The notes under the pieces are model-generated. The model was given only the letters and a program-made list of their open reading frames with translations. It did no database searches and was not told where the DNA came from. From Rotaria sordida (taxonomy: Eukaryota; Rotifera; Eurotatoria; Philodinida; Philodinidae): 64,000 nt of DNA. Position numbers and translations under genes: made by a program. The stretch is taken from positions 69,939 to 133,938 of the forward strand of contig CAJNOL010000124.1 in the NCBI GenBank assembly GCA_905250125.1, given 5' to 3'. How positions within the stretch are numbered: position 1 is the first letter of the stretch; each line of letters begins with the position of its first letter. Below are positions 1 through 10,586 of the stretch, piece by piece.

Positions 1-605
1 ACAGATTTTATAATAAAAACACTATTTCAAAATATTGAATTATATTGAATGACCATCATTGTTGTTTGAATTTTTCCAATTTGACATGCATTGGTATATA
101 AAGATATGATTTATTATTTAATTCTATACTTTTAACAATTTTCATTAAAAAAGATCATATTAGTTAGATATAATATACAACAGATAAAAAAAATATGTTT
201 ATGATAGTTGCATAAGTCTCATTAATTTGAATTATCATCTTCAAAATCTTTTAAGAATCTATAAATTTTGGAAAAAAGCAAAAATTTTTTTGTTTATTCT
301 TCAAGATATTATTTATGCTTGTAAAATAAAATACTGATGGTTAAACTTCATCAAGAATGAAAAAAAAAGAGAAAGATAACATATCAAAAAAAAGCAACAG
401 GTTCGATTAAAGTTGACAAAGACGGACAAAAACCACAATGAATCTATATGATTATTTTAATAAACAACTAACAAAATTTGACATTGAATAAGTCTCGAAA
501 ACTTGTTCTTAATAATAATAAAAAAATATTTAAAAAAAAAACAATTACACTTAATTAAATTACAAATAAAATCGCATAAAATATTTTCAATGCATTATTA
601 CTTGT
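1..605. other. Intergenic, AT-rich
   Basis: No gene is supported here. The stretch is AT-rich with poly-A and poly-T runs. It lies downstream of the minus-strand B-box gene and would hold its 3' untranslated region. A short open frame on the plus strand at 503-739 starts in low-complexity sequence and overlaps the B-box gene, so it is not called. Confidence 0.6.
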
Positions 606-1592
606 TCATTCAAGATTGTTTAAAATACGAACATTGGGTTGCCATGGAAATGGACATTTTGTTGTATCAACTTCTAAATCATACGAAATATCTGTTCGTT
701 CCTTTCTTAATTGAATCTTTTTTCGTTTACAATCAATAATTAATTCATATATATCACCTAGTTGAAAATCACTTTTATATCCATGATAATTTGGTTGTGA
801 ATCACCACCAAAATAAACAAGATTATTTTCTGTCCATCCATAAAATGTTGGATTTTCACATGTAGATGAATTAATAGATTTTTGTTTTGATACAATTCCA
901 AATATAATCGAACTATTCGGTTCATATTCATGAATCTTAAATCGAATTGAATGGCTTCCTTTTGAATATGAATATTGATTGTGATTATCTGTATAATCGT
1001 CATATTTTTTTTCAATATCATTTTGATCATGATTTTTCAATGGAACATTCTTTCGAAATGAAATACTTGATATATCATTTACTGAAATTCTTGAAATAAA
1101 TGAAGTTGAACCAATATCTTCCTCAATTTTAATTGTTTGTTGTTGAGCAACAATACGTTGTAATTCATCAAATCTTCGTGTCCATTCTGTTAAATCATTT
1201 TCATAAAAACCACCATCTTGACGAGCTATTTCTAATTGTTGTTGTAATTCTCCTAATTTTTCTTTGAAATTATCTGTACGATCTCGAATAATAGTTGATA
1301 TTTGTTGTCGAACATCATCAGCTAATCGACGAATTTTATCTATTGATTGTTGTTCCCATTGTTCAATTTGTTCCATTATTGAAATTTGATGTTGTTCTCC
1401 TTTATGTCCTTGAACACTATCTTTTAACAAATCACAATTATTACTAATTTCATTCATAGATTTTTGAAGAAAATCTCGATGTTCACTTGTATGAATTAAA
1501 CAAAAATTTTTGTTACATCCATGACATGAGAAAACACCAACCATTGTACCACATATTGTACATAAATTTTGTTGTCGTTTTGTAGAACCCAT
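606..1592 (-). CDS. B-box zinc-finger / coiled-coil / SPRY-like protein (TRIM-like without RING)
   Basis: Single-exon gene of 328 aa; the ATG at 1592 begins the conserved zinc-binding segment. Residues 11-38 show a B-box-like pattern: Cys11-x2-Cys14, Cys23, Cys26, Cys31, His34 and His38. Residues about 70-155 are rich in Gln, Glu, Lys and Leu and look like a coiled coil. The C-terminal 120 residues resemble a B30.2/SPRY-like fold, with FGI, YGW, GD-x-YEL and IDC segments and an FPW near the end. This architecture is known from large animal families of TRIM-like proteins and is abundant in bdelloid rotifers. No RING precedes the B-box, so ubiquitin-ligase activity is not supported; a scaffold or recognition role is more likely. 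It could be an unspliced copy within an expanded family. Confidence 0.75.
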   Translation of the reverse strand: MGSTKRQQNLCTICGTMVGVFSCHGCNKNFCLIHTSEHRDFLQKSMNEISNNCDLLKDSVQGHKGEQHQISIMEQIEQWEQQSIDKIRRLADDVRQQISTIIRDRTDNFKEKLGELQQQLEIARQDGGFYENDLTEWTRRFDELQRIVAQQQTIKIEEDIGSTSFISRISVNDISSISFRKNVPLKNHDQNDIEKKYDDYTDNHNQYSYSKGSHSIRFKIHEYEPNSSIIFGIVSKQKSINSSTCENPTFYGWTENNLVYFGGDSQPNYHGYKSDFQLGDIYELIIDCKRKKIQLRKERTDISYDLEVDTTKCPFPWQPNVRILNNLE

Positions 1593-4060
1593 AAAATGTT
1601 TATCTGTAGTTTACGTTGATGGCAAAAGTAAGTAAAAGAAGTAGATGTACACAATCAAGATAAAAAGAAAATAGTTTTCTTAATGTGATATCAACTTAAG
1701 TAAAAGAACACACTATTACATCAGAGACCCTTTTTTTTCATTAATAAAATTCTATCGTGGTCTTTTTTTTTTGTCGCAGTGTTATGCTGCGATTTCTTAT
1801 CGTGTTTTATTGAAAATAACCGTCAACAGTTTGAAGGCAGAGCAGTCTATGCTATCAACTTCCAGTTATGGATAGTCTCCCTTTTGTGATTCAAAATTTT
1901 TGTTTTCTTTTTTATTTTGGTGACCATTATATAATCTGAAATAGTATCTATCTATTGAGTACATGTTGGAATCTAAAAATAGTCTTTAAACGTTAAAAAA
2001 TTCAAGAAGAAATCAAATTTACGTAACGGAAATAACGAATTGTGTTTTTCTCAAACTAATTTTTTCATGAAAAATAAATGCTGAGTATTGTTTAGGATAC
2101 TATCGATATTTTGGCTTTTTTATTCGAAGAACAAATAAAATCAAAAAAGATGTCCACTCACAACAGTGTCTAGTGTCTGTAAAAAATATTTTCAACTCAA
2201 TCGAATATAGTATTGTGGAAAAACGAGGGGAGGAGGCAAAAATTAGGTTCATTTTTCACCATTGTGATCTCAGTATTTCATAGAAAACATCATCTGGAAA
2301 GTTTGAATCTGTAACAACTTCTACTCTACTTGTCAAGACCTACCTGTCTTAAAAATTCCATACTATTAGGATGAGTCATTCTCTAGAAACATCGTAAGAT
2401 AGAAGGGATCCATTTAAGTTTTTTGTTGGCGAATTCACTTCTATGTGGTAGCATCTCTTGTTTCTGACGAGCCAAACAGTATCTTGTTATTTAAAAATTG
2501 TAGAAAAAAATCAAATTCAAGAAAAGTAAACATAGGAAAAGTTTTTGACTATGAAAAATTGAATCAAATTATGACATTAATTCGAAAATTGATTTCAGAT
2601 CAATCACCTATCAATACTTTATAAGAAGGTTTTCGAAAATTGCAATGAACTATGAATATTTGATTCGCAGGTCTTTTTGATTGATTCGAACGTTGACTAT
2701 TGTCTGACATAATTGAAACTTTTTTAGATAATATTCAATTTGATAAAATAAAAAAACAATTTACAACTGCCTGAAAGTAGATTGTAACAATACTTGAGAG
2801 GTTGATTGAAATTGGAAGGAATTCAATTCGAAGATCATATAGTGACATATGAATGAATTTTTCGCTAGGAGAAAATAGCGTACTTCAGATCAAAAATTAA
2901 GTCGAAATACAAAAGTAGTCCAAAGTACATATAGGTACTACCAAAAGTTGTATCATTTTTTTTTCTCTTCTGTACAATGAGTTTTTAAAGGTATATACCA
3001 GTCGCAATCTGACTAGTCGAATGAATATCCGGTTAACTGAAGTTGGTGAATACTAAATTTCTTAGAAACCTTGAAGTAGTTTAAAATACTTTTTAAAGTA
3101 ATCTAAATAAATTTTCAGTACAAAAGTATGTTATCTTCACCTAGTAAAATTTAGGCATTTACGATTATTATCATTATCTCATATCTATTCTAGATAAACA
3201 ATGTTTAAAATTATATCTATTTGATATTATCTATCTCATCTTAGATTAGAGAAATATTATTGTTCAAATTATTAAAATAATCAATTAAATCTTGATAGCT
3301 CTTCTAAAGTCAAAAAAAAATTCGATTATCACTTCCTAAATACATTTCATCGTCATTAATCTTCAATTGCATATATCTATGACTCAAATAATGATTATCA
3401 ACTATAACATCGATAATTTAAATAAAATTTTCTAATGTATGTTCACAAAACTCAATAATAAATATTTATCTAAATTAGAAATATTTCAATTCAAAATGAC
3501 AACATTTTAGTTTTCACTTTGATGAAGAATATTAATAGTTTATTTAATATCATTAACATTCAATTGGCAAGAATATAAATAATATTTGTCTTTATACTTT
3601 TCCATATACATTTACTATTGATGATATTGATTATTCACCTAAATCGGAATCTATTAAGTCTGAGATTCAAACCTAACAATATCATTGTGTGCATAAATTT
3701 ATCTGTTCAGAAAGATTTTACAAAGATTCATGTATATTTTCTTGTCACTTTTTAAATGTTCATCATTTTCAATAGATTTTTCATTGAAAAGTCTTTTTTT
3801 TTTATCTATTGATTTACGATGAGATCGATTAGGTTTCAATAATGTTTAAGTATCTCTATGAAGAAGTTCGATTAAATTTGAAATATATCCTGACATCAAG
3901 TGAAAATTGGCCATTATTTAATTTTATCAATTAAAATATTATTCATTTTCTATTGCACAGTTTTCCAACGTATTGAAGTAGATATTATATGTTAATAATC
4001 ATCAATATTTCTTATTGAATTATTCATCACTTAATATGAATTATCAAAGTGTCGATACAA
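1593..4060. other. Intergenic region with one copy of a dispersed repeat
   Basis: No coding region was recognised. The part from about 1915 to 2420 is a diverged copy of sequence found again at about 55570-56120 and partly at 26800-26960; it is listed separately. The rest is AT-rich with no clear structure. Confidence 0.5.
1915..2420. repeat. Dispersed repeat family, copy 1
   Basis: This stretch shares ordered blocks with 55570-56120 on the same strand. Shared pieces include the 'gtgaccat.atata.tctga' start, 'tagtatctat' followed by 'ttgagtacat', 'ttttttattcgaa', 'gatgtcca', 'cagt.tctagt' and 'tctcatagaaaac'-like blocks. No open frame or terminal repeat was seen, so it may be a non-autonomous element or an old transposon remnant. 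Confidence 0.6.
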
Positions 4061-4142
4061 CTGCAGTTTAGTGACATCCTCATATTGATTGTTGTATGAA
4101 TTGTACTGATCGTATGTGAACGAAGGTGTCACTAAACTGCAG
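4061..4142. repeat. Short inverted repeat (hairpin) upstream of cysteine-rich gene 1
   Basis: The 20 bases at 4061-4080 (ctgcagtttagtgacatcct) are nearly the reverse complement of 4123-4142: the first 16 pair perfectly, with a loop of about 42 bases. It may be a tiny MITE or a regulatory hairpin, about 200 bases before the start of the secreted peptide gene. Confidence 0.6.
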
Positions 4143-4297
4143 ATGAACTCTGATATCAAAAATGTTAACCAATGAATATTAATAACAAATCCGTCTATTC
4201 AACGATTGGACACTATTTCGTTTACTTTTTCAAAGAATATAATAACACAATGTCTGACCAGCAATCGGTCAAACACTAATCTATTCTTTTCTCTACG

Positions 4298-4307
4298 TAT
4301 ATATATA
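4298..4307 (+). promoter_or_regulatory. Possible TATA box of cysteine-rich gene 1
   Basis: The run tatatatata lies about 43 bases before the chosen ATG at 4350. A similar TA run followed by an 'attaatt' block lies upstream of the paralogue. In such AT-rich DNA this could be chance. Confidence 0.3.
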
Positions 4308-4349
4308 CAGCAATTAATTGCATCTAACGTTATCATATCTTCTATCATC

Positions 4350-4610
4350 ATGTTTAACGGACGTTTTTTTTCTTGTATTATTCTTCTTTCTTTTGTGTTA
4401 TCATCATTGGCATCAATAGAACCATTATGTAAATGGTATGGAAGATCTCCATTTTGTTTTTTTGGTAATTCATGTCCAACAGATTGTTGGCACGTAACAG
4501 CTAATGATCGTGGTGATGGTAAAAAATGTTGGTTTGGTATGAAAAATTATTGTTGTTGTGCTAAAAAAACCATTGATTCCATTATCAATAGTTTTGTAAA
4601 TTCTAAATGA
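4350..4610 (+). CDS. Secreted cysteine-rich peptide, copy 1 (8-Cys family)
   Basis: Encodes 86 aa from the ATG at 4350. An upstream in-frame ATG at 4206 would add 48 residues but would bury the signal peptide, so the later start is preferred. Residues 1-22 form a hydrophobic signal peptide. The mature part has eight cysteines at 27, 36, 42, 46, 60, 68, 69 and 70, with motifs CKWYG, SPFCFFGNSC, GDGKKCW and KNYCCC. The paralogue at 6477 has its cysteines at exactly the same positions. A short Lys/Ser-rich tail follows the CCC. An AATAAA signal lies at 4684. The GDG-x2-CW-x3-K motif recalls small disulfide-rich modules in other animals, but I cannot name the family. An extracellular, disulfide-bonded role such as defence or signalling is inference. 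Confidence 0.75.
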   Translation: MFNGRFFSCIILLSFVLSSLASIEPLCKWYGRSPFCFFGNSCPTDCWHVTANDRGDGKKCWFGMKNYCCCAKKTIDSIINSFVNSK

Positions 4611-6317
4611 CAACTATTCATTTTCTATTCTTATGTTTCTTGCTCTGTAGTCAAATAGTTATTCTCTGGTATGTGTTGTTATTAATAAAAGATGTAGTGA
4701 TTGTATTAAAATTGAATGATATTGTTTTTTTTATTTCGTAATTTTCTTGTCATCAATTAATAACAGATTATTTTAGTAGAGTTTTTAAATAGAATGCAAT
4801 TCAAAGTTTCATAAGATGATATTAGTATGTGAATGTCTTATTTGATCAATAATATGATGTAATGAAGAATATAATTGTTTTATTGATCTTAATTCTTGCT
4901 TAAAAAAAACTTTGTTTTTTTTGTCAAGGGAATTTCACGTAAGAAAAAAAAACTTATTTTTTCTCATAATGACTGATATTTCAGTTATATGAGTTATCTG
5001 TAAATTTTGCTTCTATCACCAAAAAGATTAGGAGATATACTCTCTTTTAGAAATTGTATAAATAAATGTTTTCGAGCGACTTTATATACTTTAGAATAGA
5101 TGAGAAATCTTGGTTTTTTAGGTATTCTGTATATTCGTATAGGATATTGATATCATTGTTATTTACAAGCCATTTTTTGGGCTTGCAGACTGAATTAGAC
5201 TGACTAAAAGTTTGAATTTTTTGTAATCTTTTAAATTATTTAACGTTGCATTTGTGTAACATTCTAGTTTTAGTTATGTAGTCAATTTATTTCCATCAAG
5301 ATTATAGAAGAAAAAGTAACGATACAAAATAAAAGAAAGAGATAAATCATTTTAATTCTTTTTTATAAAAGACAGATTTGAATTAACAATTTTTTTTGTA
5401 AGGATTATTTTAGCATCGTTGGACATGATTAATTTAAATAATTGTTCATGAAGAAAATGTGACAAAAGAAAGAAGAAATTTTATCGTTCAACTGAACGAT
5501 AAAAAGGTTTCGTTTTTTCCATTTCCATGGAAATAAATCAATTGATAATTATTACCTTCTTTCCTTTATTTATTCAATCCATTCGCTCTTTTACTATAAT
5601 AAACTATTCTTTAATTATAAACGATGAGAATCAATGAACAGATCCATTAACTGTCTATTTGTCTCATCTAGTATTACTATGGACAGATCTACCAGCTGTG
5701 ATCTCTGTATCAAAAACAAGAATAGCTATGATATAATGCATAAATGTACTATCATGATATGACAAATTTTTGTTTTAACACTTGTTTCCATATCCGTTCT
5801 AAGCCATGATGCACGTGACATTGTACAGATTCATTTTGTTTTATTAATAATAAACATCCTTGATGTATATTTTTAAACATTAGGAACTATTAAAGATATT
5901 ATTCGTACATGTTGATTCTTCTCGAATAATTTATAAAAATTATCTATGATGATAAGAAATAAATATGATCTAATAAGTGGATAGAAAAGGGCATGATGAA
6001 AATTTTTTCTCTAGGATTGTTAGTTCATATTATAATTTGTATATAAGAAAAAGATATGATATTTTTTTTTCTCATAGAATTATGTTTCATTTTCAATCTC
6101 GAACTTTTTTCTCTAATTGTGACTACGTGAAATCATTCTTTCCTTTTCTTATCAATGCTAAATATATATTTCTTTAGCGTTTTTTGCAACCATATCTATC
6201 ATCAGTTACTAGAACATATTATCTATGGTATTCTTCGAGGTACATAGTTAATCTACGACGCAATACTGTTAGAATATTCATGATATATATGACAAGCTGA
6301 AGAAAGAAAATAACGAA
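4611..6317. other. Intergenic between the two cysteine-rich genes
   Basis: No gene is supported. A perfect 12-bp stem with a 2-base loop lies at 5479-5504. An open frame at 5977-6177 is low-complexity, has no recognisable feature and is not called. Confidence 0.5.
5479..5504. repeat. Perfect short hairpin
   Basis: The 12 bases ttttatcgttca are followed after two bases by their exact reverse complement. No U-tract or gene end is nearby, so a role as a terminator is not supported. Confidence 0.6.
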
Positions 6318-6332
6318 CATATATATATATAC
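6318..6332 (+). promoter_or_regulatory. Possible TATA box of cysteine-rich gene 2
   Basis: A TA run about 145 bases before the ATG at 6477, followed by 'actattaattt', similar to the element upstream of the paralogue. This distance would imply a 5' untranslated region or a small 5' intron. Support is weak because the DNA is AT-rich. Confidence 0.25.
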
Positions 6333-6476
6333 TATTAATTTACACATCCTCTTCCTTTTCTTCTTCATTTCTATATTAAAAACACATCAAACTATACATT
6401 GATTTTGCGTGAGTTTTTTTGTAATAAAATGTATAGATTTTTTTTTTTATATAATAGATTATTTTTAAGATTAACA

Positions 6477-6704
6477 ATGGTTTCATTAAAAATAACAACA
6501 ACTCTTATTTTTCTTCTACTTTTAACAATTGTTCCAAAATCCACCAATGCATTATGCAAATGGCATGGTATCGCTCCATTTTGTTTTCTTGGTAATTCAT
6601 GTGGTGATGGATGTGTTAAAACATTAGAAAGCAACAAAGGTGATGGTTATACATGTTGGGTTTCACACAAAAATTATTGTTGTTGTGCACCACGAATTGT
6701 ATGA
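6477..6704 (+). CDS. Secreted cysteine-rich peptide, copy 2 (8-Cys family)
   Basis: Encodes 75 aa from the ATG at 6477; earlier in-frame ATGs would put charged sequence before the signal peptide. Residues 1-25 are a strong signal peptide ending in an STNA-like cleavage region. The mature peptide is about 50 residues with cysteines at 27, 36, 42, 46, 60, 68, 69 and 70, identical in spacing to copy 1. Shared motifs are LCKW-x-G, PFCF-x-GNSC, GDG-x2-CW and KNYCCC. It lies 1.9 kb downstream of copy 1 in the same direction, so the pair is a tandem duplication. Copy 2 lacks the C-terminal extension of copy 1. No named family is recognised; a secreted disulfide-stabilised peptide is well supported, its function is not. 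Confidence 0.75.
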   Translation: MVSLKITTTLIFLLLLTIVPKSTNALCKWHGIAPFCFLGNSCGDGCVKTLESNKGDGYTCWVSHKNYCCCAPRIV

Positions 6705-7838
6705 TATGAATATATCAAACTATATACAAGATTTTGATCAAATATAAACTTATTCTTAGTTTCATTGTTTTTATTTACATTGAATATTACAATGTTACAG
6801 TGTAGATTTTGTTTTTTTGAAAAAAAAATAATAAGAGTTCTGGATTTCATTCAAATTTAGAGTAAGTTAAAATAAATCAATAAAGTTTATAAGAAACTGA
6901 AGTACTGGTTGTAATATATCAAAGAATATCTTCATTCACAAATGATGAAATCTCGTTTTTGCATTACAAAGATATGCACAAAAAGACTAGTTTACTTTGA
7001 ATTCAACGATGGTAACAGTCATTGTTTGATGAATACATTATAAAAATTTTGAATATTGGCAAAAACATACGATAGAATTGGAAAGATGTCTCGTGCATTC
7101 ACGATCTGCGATATTTTGTTAGAATTTATATCATCTATTGATACAGTACTATTATTATCTTCTTTTGATTGCGAAATAGAATAAATGATAATTCGAAAGA
7201 CATGGTTTTAAAACTTTTTCATTTACAATAAAAAAAGAATAGTATCATACTTTACAATTTTATTCTGCAAAAATTTTCATTCAGAGATGTTGTATGAAGA
7301 TGTTCTTATTGATTTTTGTGCTTTGGTCAATTCTTTTTTTATTTTATTTGATTAATGCTGATATTTTATGAATTTTTTTATTCATGCACATTAGTTATCT
7401 ATCTGTTTTCATTCATTGTAAACTACAAGGTATCGGGGAAACCATCTACCAAAAGAAAAACCCATTGTATATTTCCACTATATTTTGACTGAATCAACTA
7501 ATTCTTTTTTTGATCATAGAAGAAAGTTCGAAGCTTTTATTGATACTCAAACGTTTATTGACACGTTTGAAATCTAGCACGATCTACTTGAATACATAAT
7601 TTGGCTGTTTTTTTTTCCGATCACTTCCATGAGTAGTTAGTCATAAAAAACACCAAAATACCCAAAAACTTTTTGGTATATTCCATTTTATAGTGTTTTC
7701 TTCGCTAATCATCTCCGTTTCTATTTTCATTAACTAATAACTTTGCTATAGTCAAATTGTTCTAGAACCTTGGAGTAATTCGATATTTTCTAGTAATTTG
7801 ACTCTAGCACCGTTACCTCTAGATCAAAATAGGTATTT
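6705..7838. other. Intergenic
   Basis: Holds the 3' region of the second cysteine-rich gene, with AATAAA-type signals near 6871 and 6879. No coding region, RNA gene or long repeat was recognised in the remainder. Confidence 0.5.
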
Positions 7839-8747
7839 TTGTTTTACGAAAACGAACAACCCAAAAAGTTCCATGAAATGGAATACATCAAGGAGTTTTT
7901 AAATATCTTCATGTTTGATCCTATCACTGTTAGTCTCAGTCAAAGTAATGAATTATCAACACTTTCTGTTCCGTTTAATCTTGTTAAGAACTCATCAATG
8001 CATTACAAAATCCAGCAACAAATACAAACGTTCGTATAATCATCAATGAACTTGAGATATCATCATTTTTCAATGGGAAATATTTGTGCTAATACTCTAA
8101 CAGAAGATATCACTCAAACTATTGTTACCGGTAGTCATAGTGATAGTGTACCAGATGGATCTGATATTAATGATAATGGTTAATTTTAGAATTGAAATAA
8201 ATAAAATTCAATTAAGAAATATTTGTTTTTTCTTTCGTTTTTGCATAGATAGCGGTAATGCAGCCAATCTTGCATTAGCCGTAGCTCTCGTTCAAACATC
8301 TATCTATACAAAATCTAAATATCACGTACGATTTTGTTGGTAGGATGTAGAAGAAATCGGTCTTCTTGGTTCAGATTTTTGTATTAAACAAGCAAAAACT
8401 TCAACTATCATCGGCGAACGAATCAATGATAATTTAGTAAATCTTAATTTCGATATGTTAGGTTCATCTAATTATGTATTTGAAATATATGATGGTCAAA
8501 TAATTACAAATTCAACATTTGCAAATACTATTCCTAATAGTAATAAAGTTACATCATTATTGTGTGATTGGTTAAATAGTCAAAAAATACCTTGGAATAA
8601 TATTACTCTAGGGAGTGGTAGTGATTATGCTTCATTTTTAGCAGCTGATGATCCTTATTGTATACAAAATGTTGCTCAAGATCCATGTTATCATAAATCA
8701 TATGATATGAAAAGATGATAAAAGCAGTAGCTTATGTTATTGAATAG
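7839..8747 (+). pseudogene. Broken M28-family metallopeptidase (aminopeptidase Y-like)
   Basis: Recognisable M28 pieces occur in order. At 8073-8178 is a GSH-x-D motif followed by IND. A 70-bp GT-AG intron spans 8179-8248. Then come a Ser-Gly-Asn-Ala stretch, EEIGLLGS at about 8349, NLNFDMLGS, SDYASF and DPCYHK. The zinc-ligand His, Asp, Glu and C-terminal His are still visible. Breaks: the codon for the Trp before the DVEEIG segment's neighbour is followed by an in-frame TAG at 8341-8343. The loop normally between the SDY and DPCYH motifs is shortened by about 30 residues. A frame change near 8705-8711 separates the last helix, which ends at 8747. The 5' part (7839-8039) is in the right frame but poorly conserved, and a stop at 8037 precedes the GSH motif. 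No intact catalytic domain can be made, so this is called a pseudogene. Confidence 0.7.
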
Positions 8748-10586
8748 TTAGCTTGTATAGATAATTTAAAAGAATAGCTCTATCCAGCAAAAGAAATTCA
8801 AAAATTGAAATCTCGCTATGAAAATCAATGAGAATACAATTCAATTAATAAATATTTTGGATTACCTTATGTCTAATTTTGGAAGAAAATCTTCGAACAA
8901 TTTTACTTAAGAAAAAATACGGACTAGCTGAAATATTACATTCATTTTTTTTAATATTGATATTACAAAAGAGAATTTCTTGGAAATAAAATTATTCTTG
9001 ATGAGTAACTGATTTTCAAGATGGTAAATAACTTGTAAAGTGTCATCATTTGTATACATCTTCTATTATTTTGATAAACATGAAAAAGTCTCACCTAGAG
9101 AATAGTTTTATCATTCCTTTATTTCTTAAAGCATCATGTTTATGAATAGCTTGTAGAGGAAACTAATATAAATTAAAGATAATTAAGGCTACTCCGCCTT
9201 CTCCTTCTCAAAAGTTGAATGTATAGAAAAGGCGTACAGAAAAGAAAATGTCATAAATAAAGTATGATTTAAGTTGAGGTTTAGTCGTATTTTGGATTTC
9301 TTTCGGATAAGGCTTGTTGTTTTTTTTATCAACATTTCCTGAAGAAATCATAAAGCAGATTATATGACTGTAGTGGAGAAACTACGGTAAAGTTTCTAGG
9401 TATACACCATGACGTTTTCGGGAGATATTCACCAAACAAGGGTCAAAAATAGCTGATTTGACAACCCAAAATTCTTTATGAGCTTCCATTTTATATACTT
9501 AATTTTTTGTGTTTGAAAGAGCATGACAGAGTGCAGGACATGACAGCGCTTTTGTTTTCTTACTTTTTAAGTGGAGAGAAAGGATGAAAAGTTCGATGTC
9601 TCGAACACTGGCACTTTAATTATAAAAGTACACTTTTATATTATTAGGAATTTGTCTCATATACGCAAAAACATCCTAAATTGGCTTATTCCCTATAAAT
9701 TATATGATGTATTACAGTGATATTTTCCCCTCTATTTTCTTGCACTATGTATAGGTTTATCTCTTTCTTTTGTGTTTCATACGTATATATATTCTTTTCT
9801 TTCTGTCTATTGTCTTTATGTTGTTCTTCTCATATACTTTGTGGTTAGTGTTATTAAATAAAACCGAACTGATGTGTACAAAATTAACAAAACTTACATA
9901 TATAATCGTAAGAAAGCTTAAAAGAGATAAACAAGAACAACCCTAAAGAATATTTCCATAAAACGAAAGGATTATACCACACAATAAAAAGAATATTCCT
10001 AGTGAATGAGCAGAAATACAACAGCTGAGATATTCTCACATACGGTAACATAGTGATAAGGAATATTACGAGAATTATTTGTCACTATATCACAAAAAAC
10101 GTATATTTTTCAAACAGAAGGTAACAGAAATCATCTAAGAATGTTTCCATAAAAGTTGAGATATCAAATAAAAGATCATGTCGTTTATGAACCATTGGAC
10201 ACCGGATTATCGTCTCATGCATTTATGTCAAGTTTCATTTTTGTTTTTTGAAGAGAGTAGCCTTAAACTAATCAATCGAAGAATTTTTTCATTAATTTAA
10301 TATAGTCAGATCGATGATTTCTATCTTCATTTGAATAGTCATATTTTTCAAACGATTTTTTCCTCATATTATTATGTTATTTAAATAAGATTAGAAATTC
10401 TTAAATAATTCTGTGTAGATTATGTATCAACAATTTATTTTCATATGATTTATCTTATTTTTCTAATGTCATTTTATGACATGAAATATTTTAGATGATT
10501 TTTCTACAAATACTTTTAGGAAAAAGAAACATTGATTCACAACTGTATAGTTTGAAAATAGTTAGATAAGATTTTCAATAAACAAT
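8748..10586. other. Intergenic
   Basis: No gene is supported. It is AT-rich, with small hairpins such as the palindromic 'aaaagtacacttt' near 9625. The left part is downstream of the M28 remnant and the right end is the 3' region of the minus-strand IAP. Confidence 0.5.
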
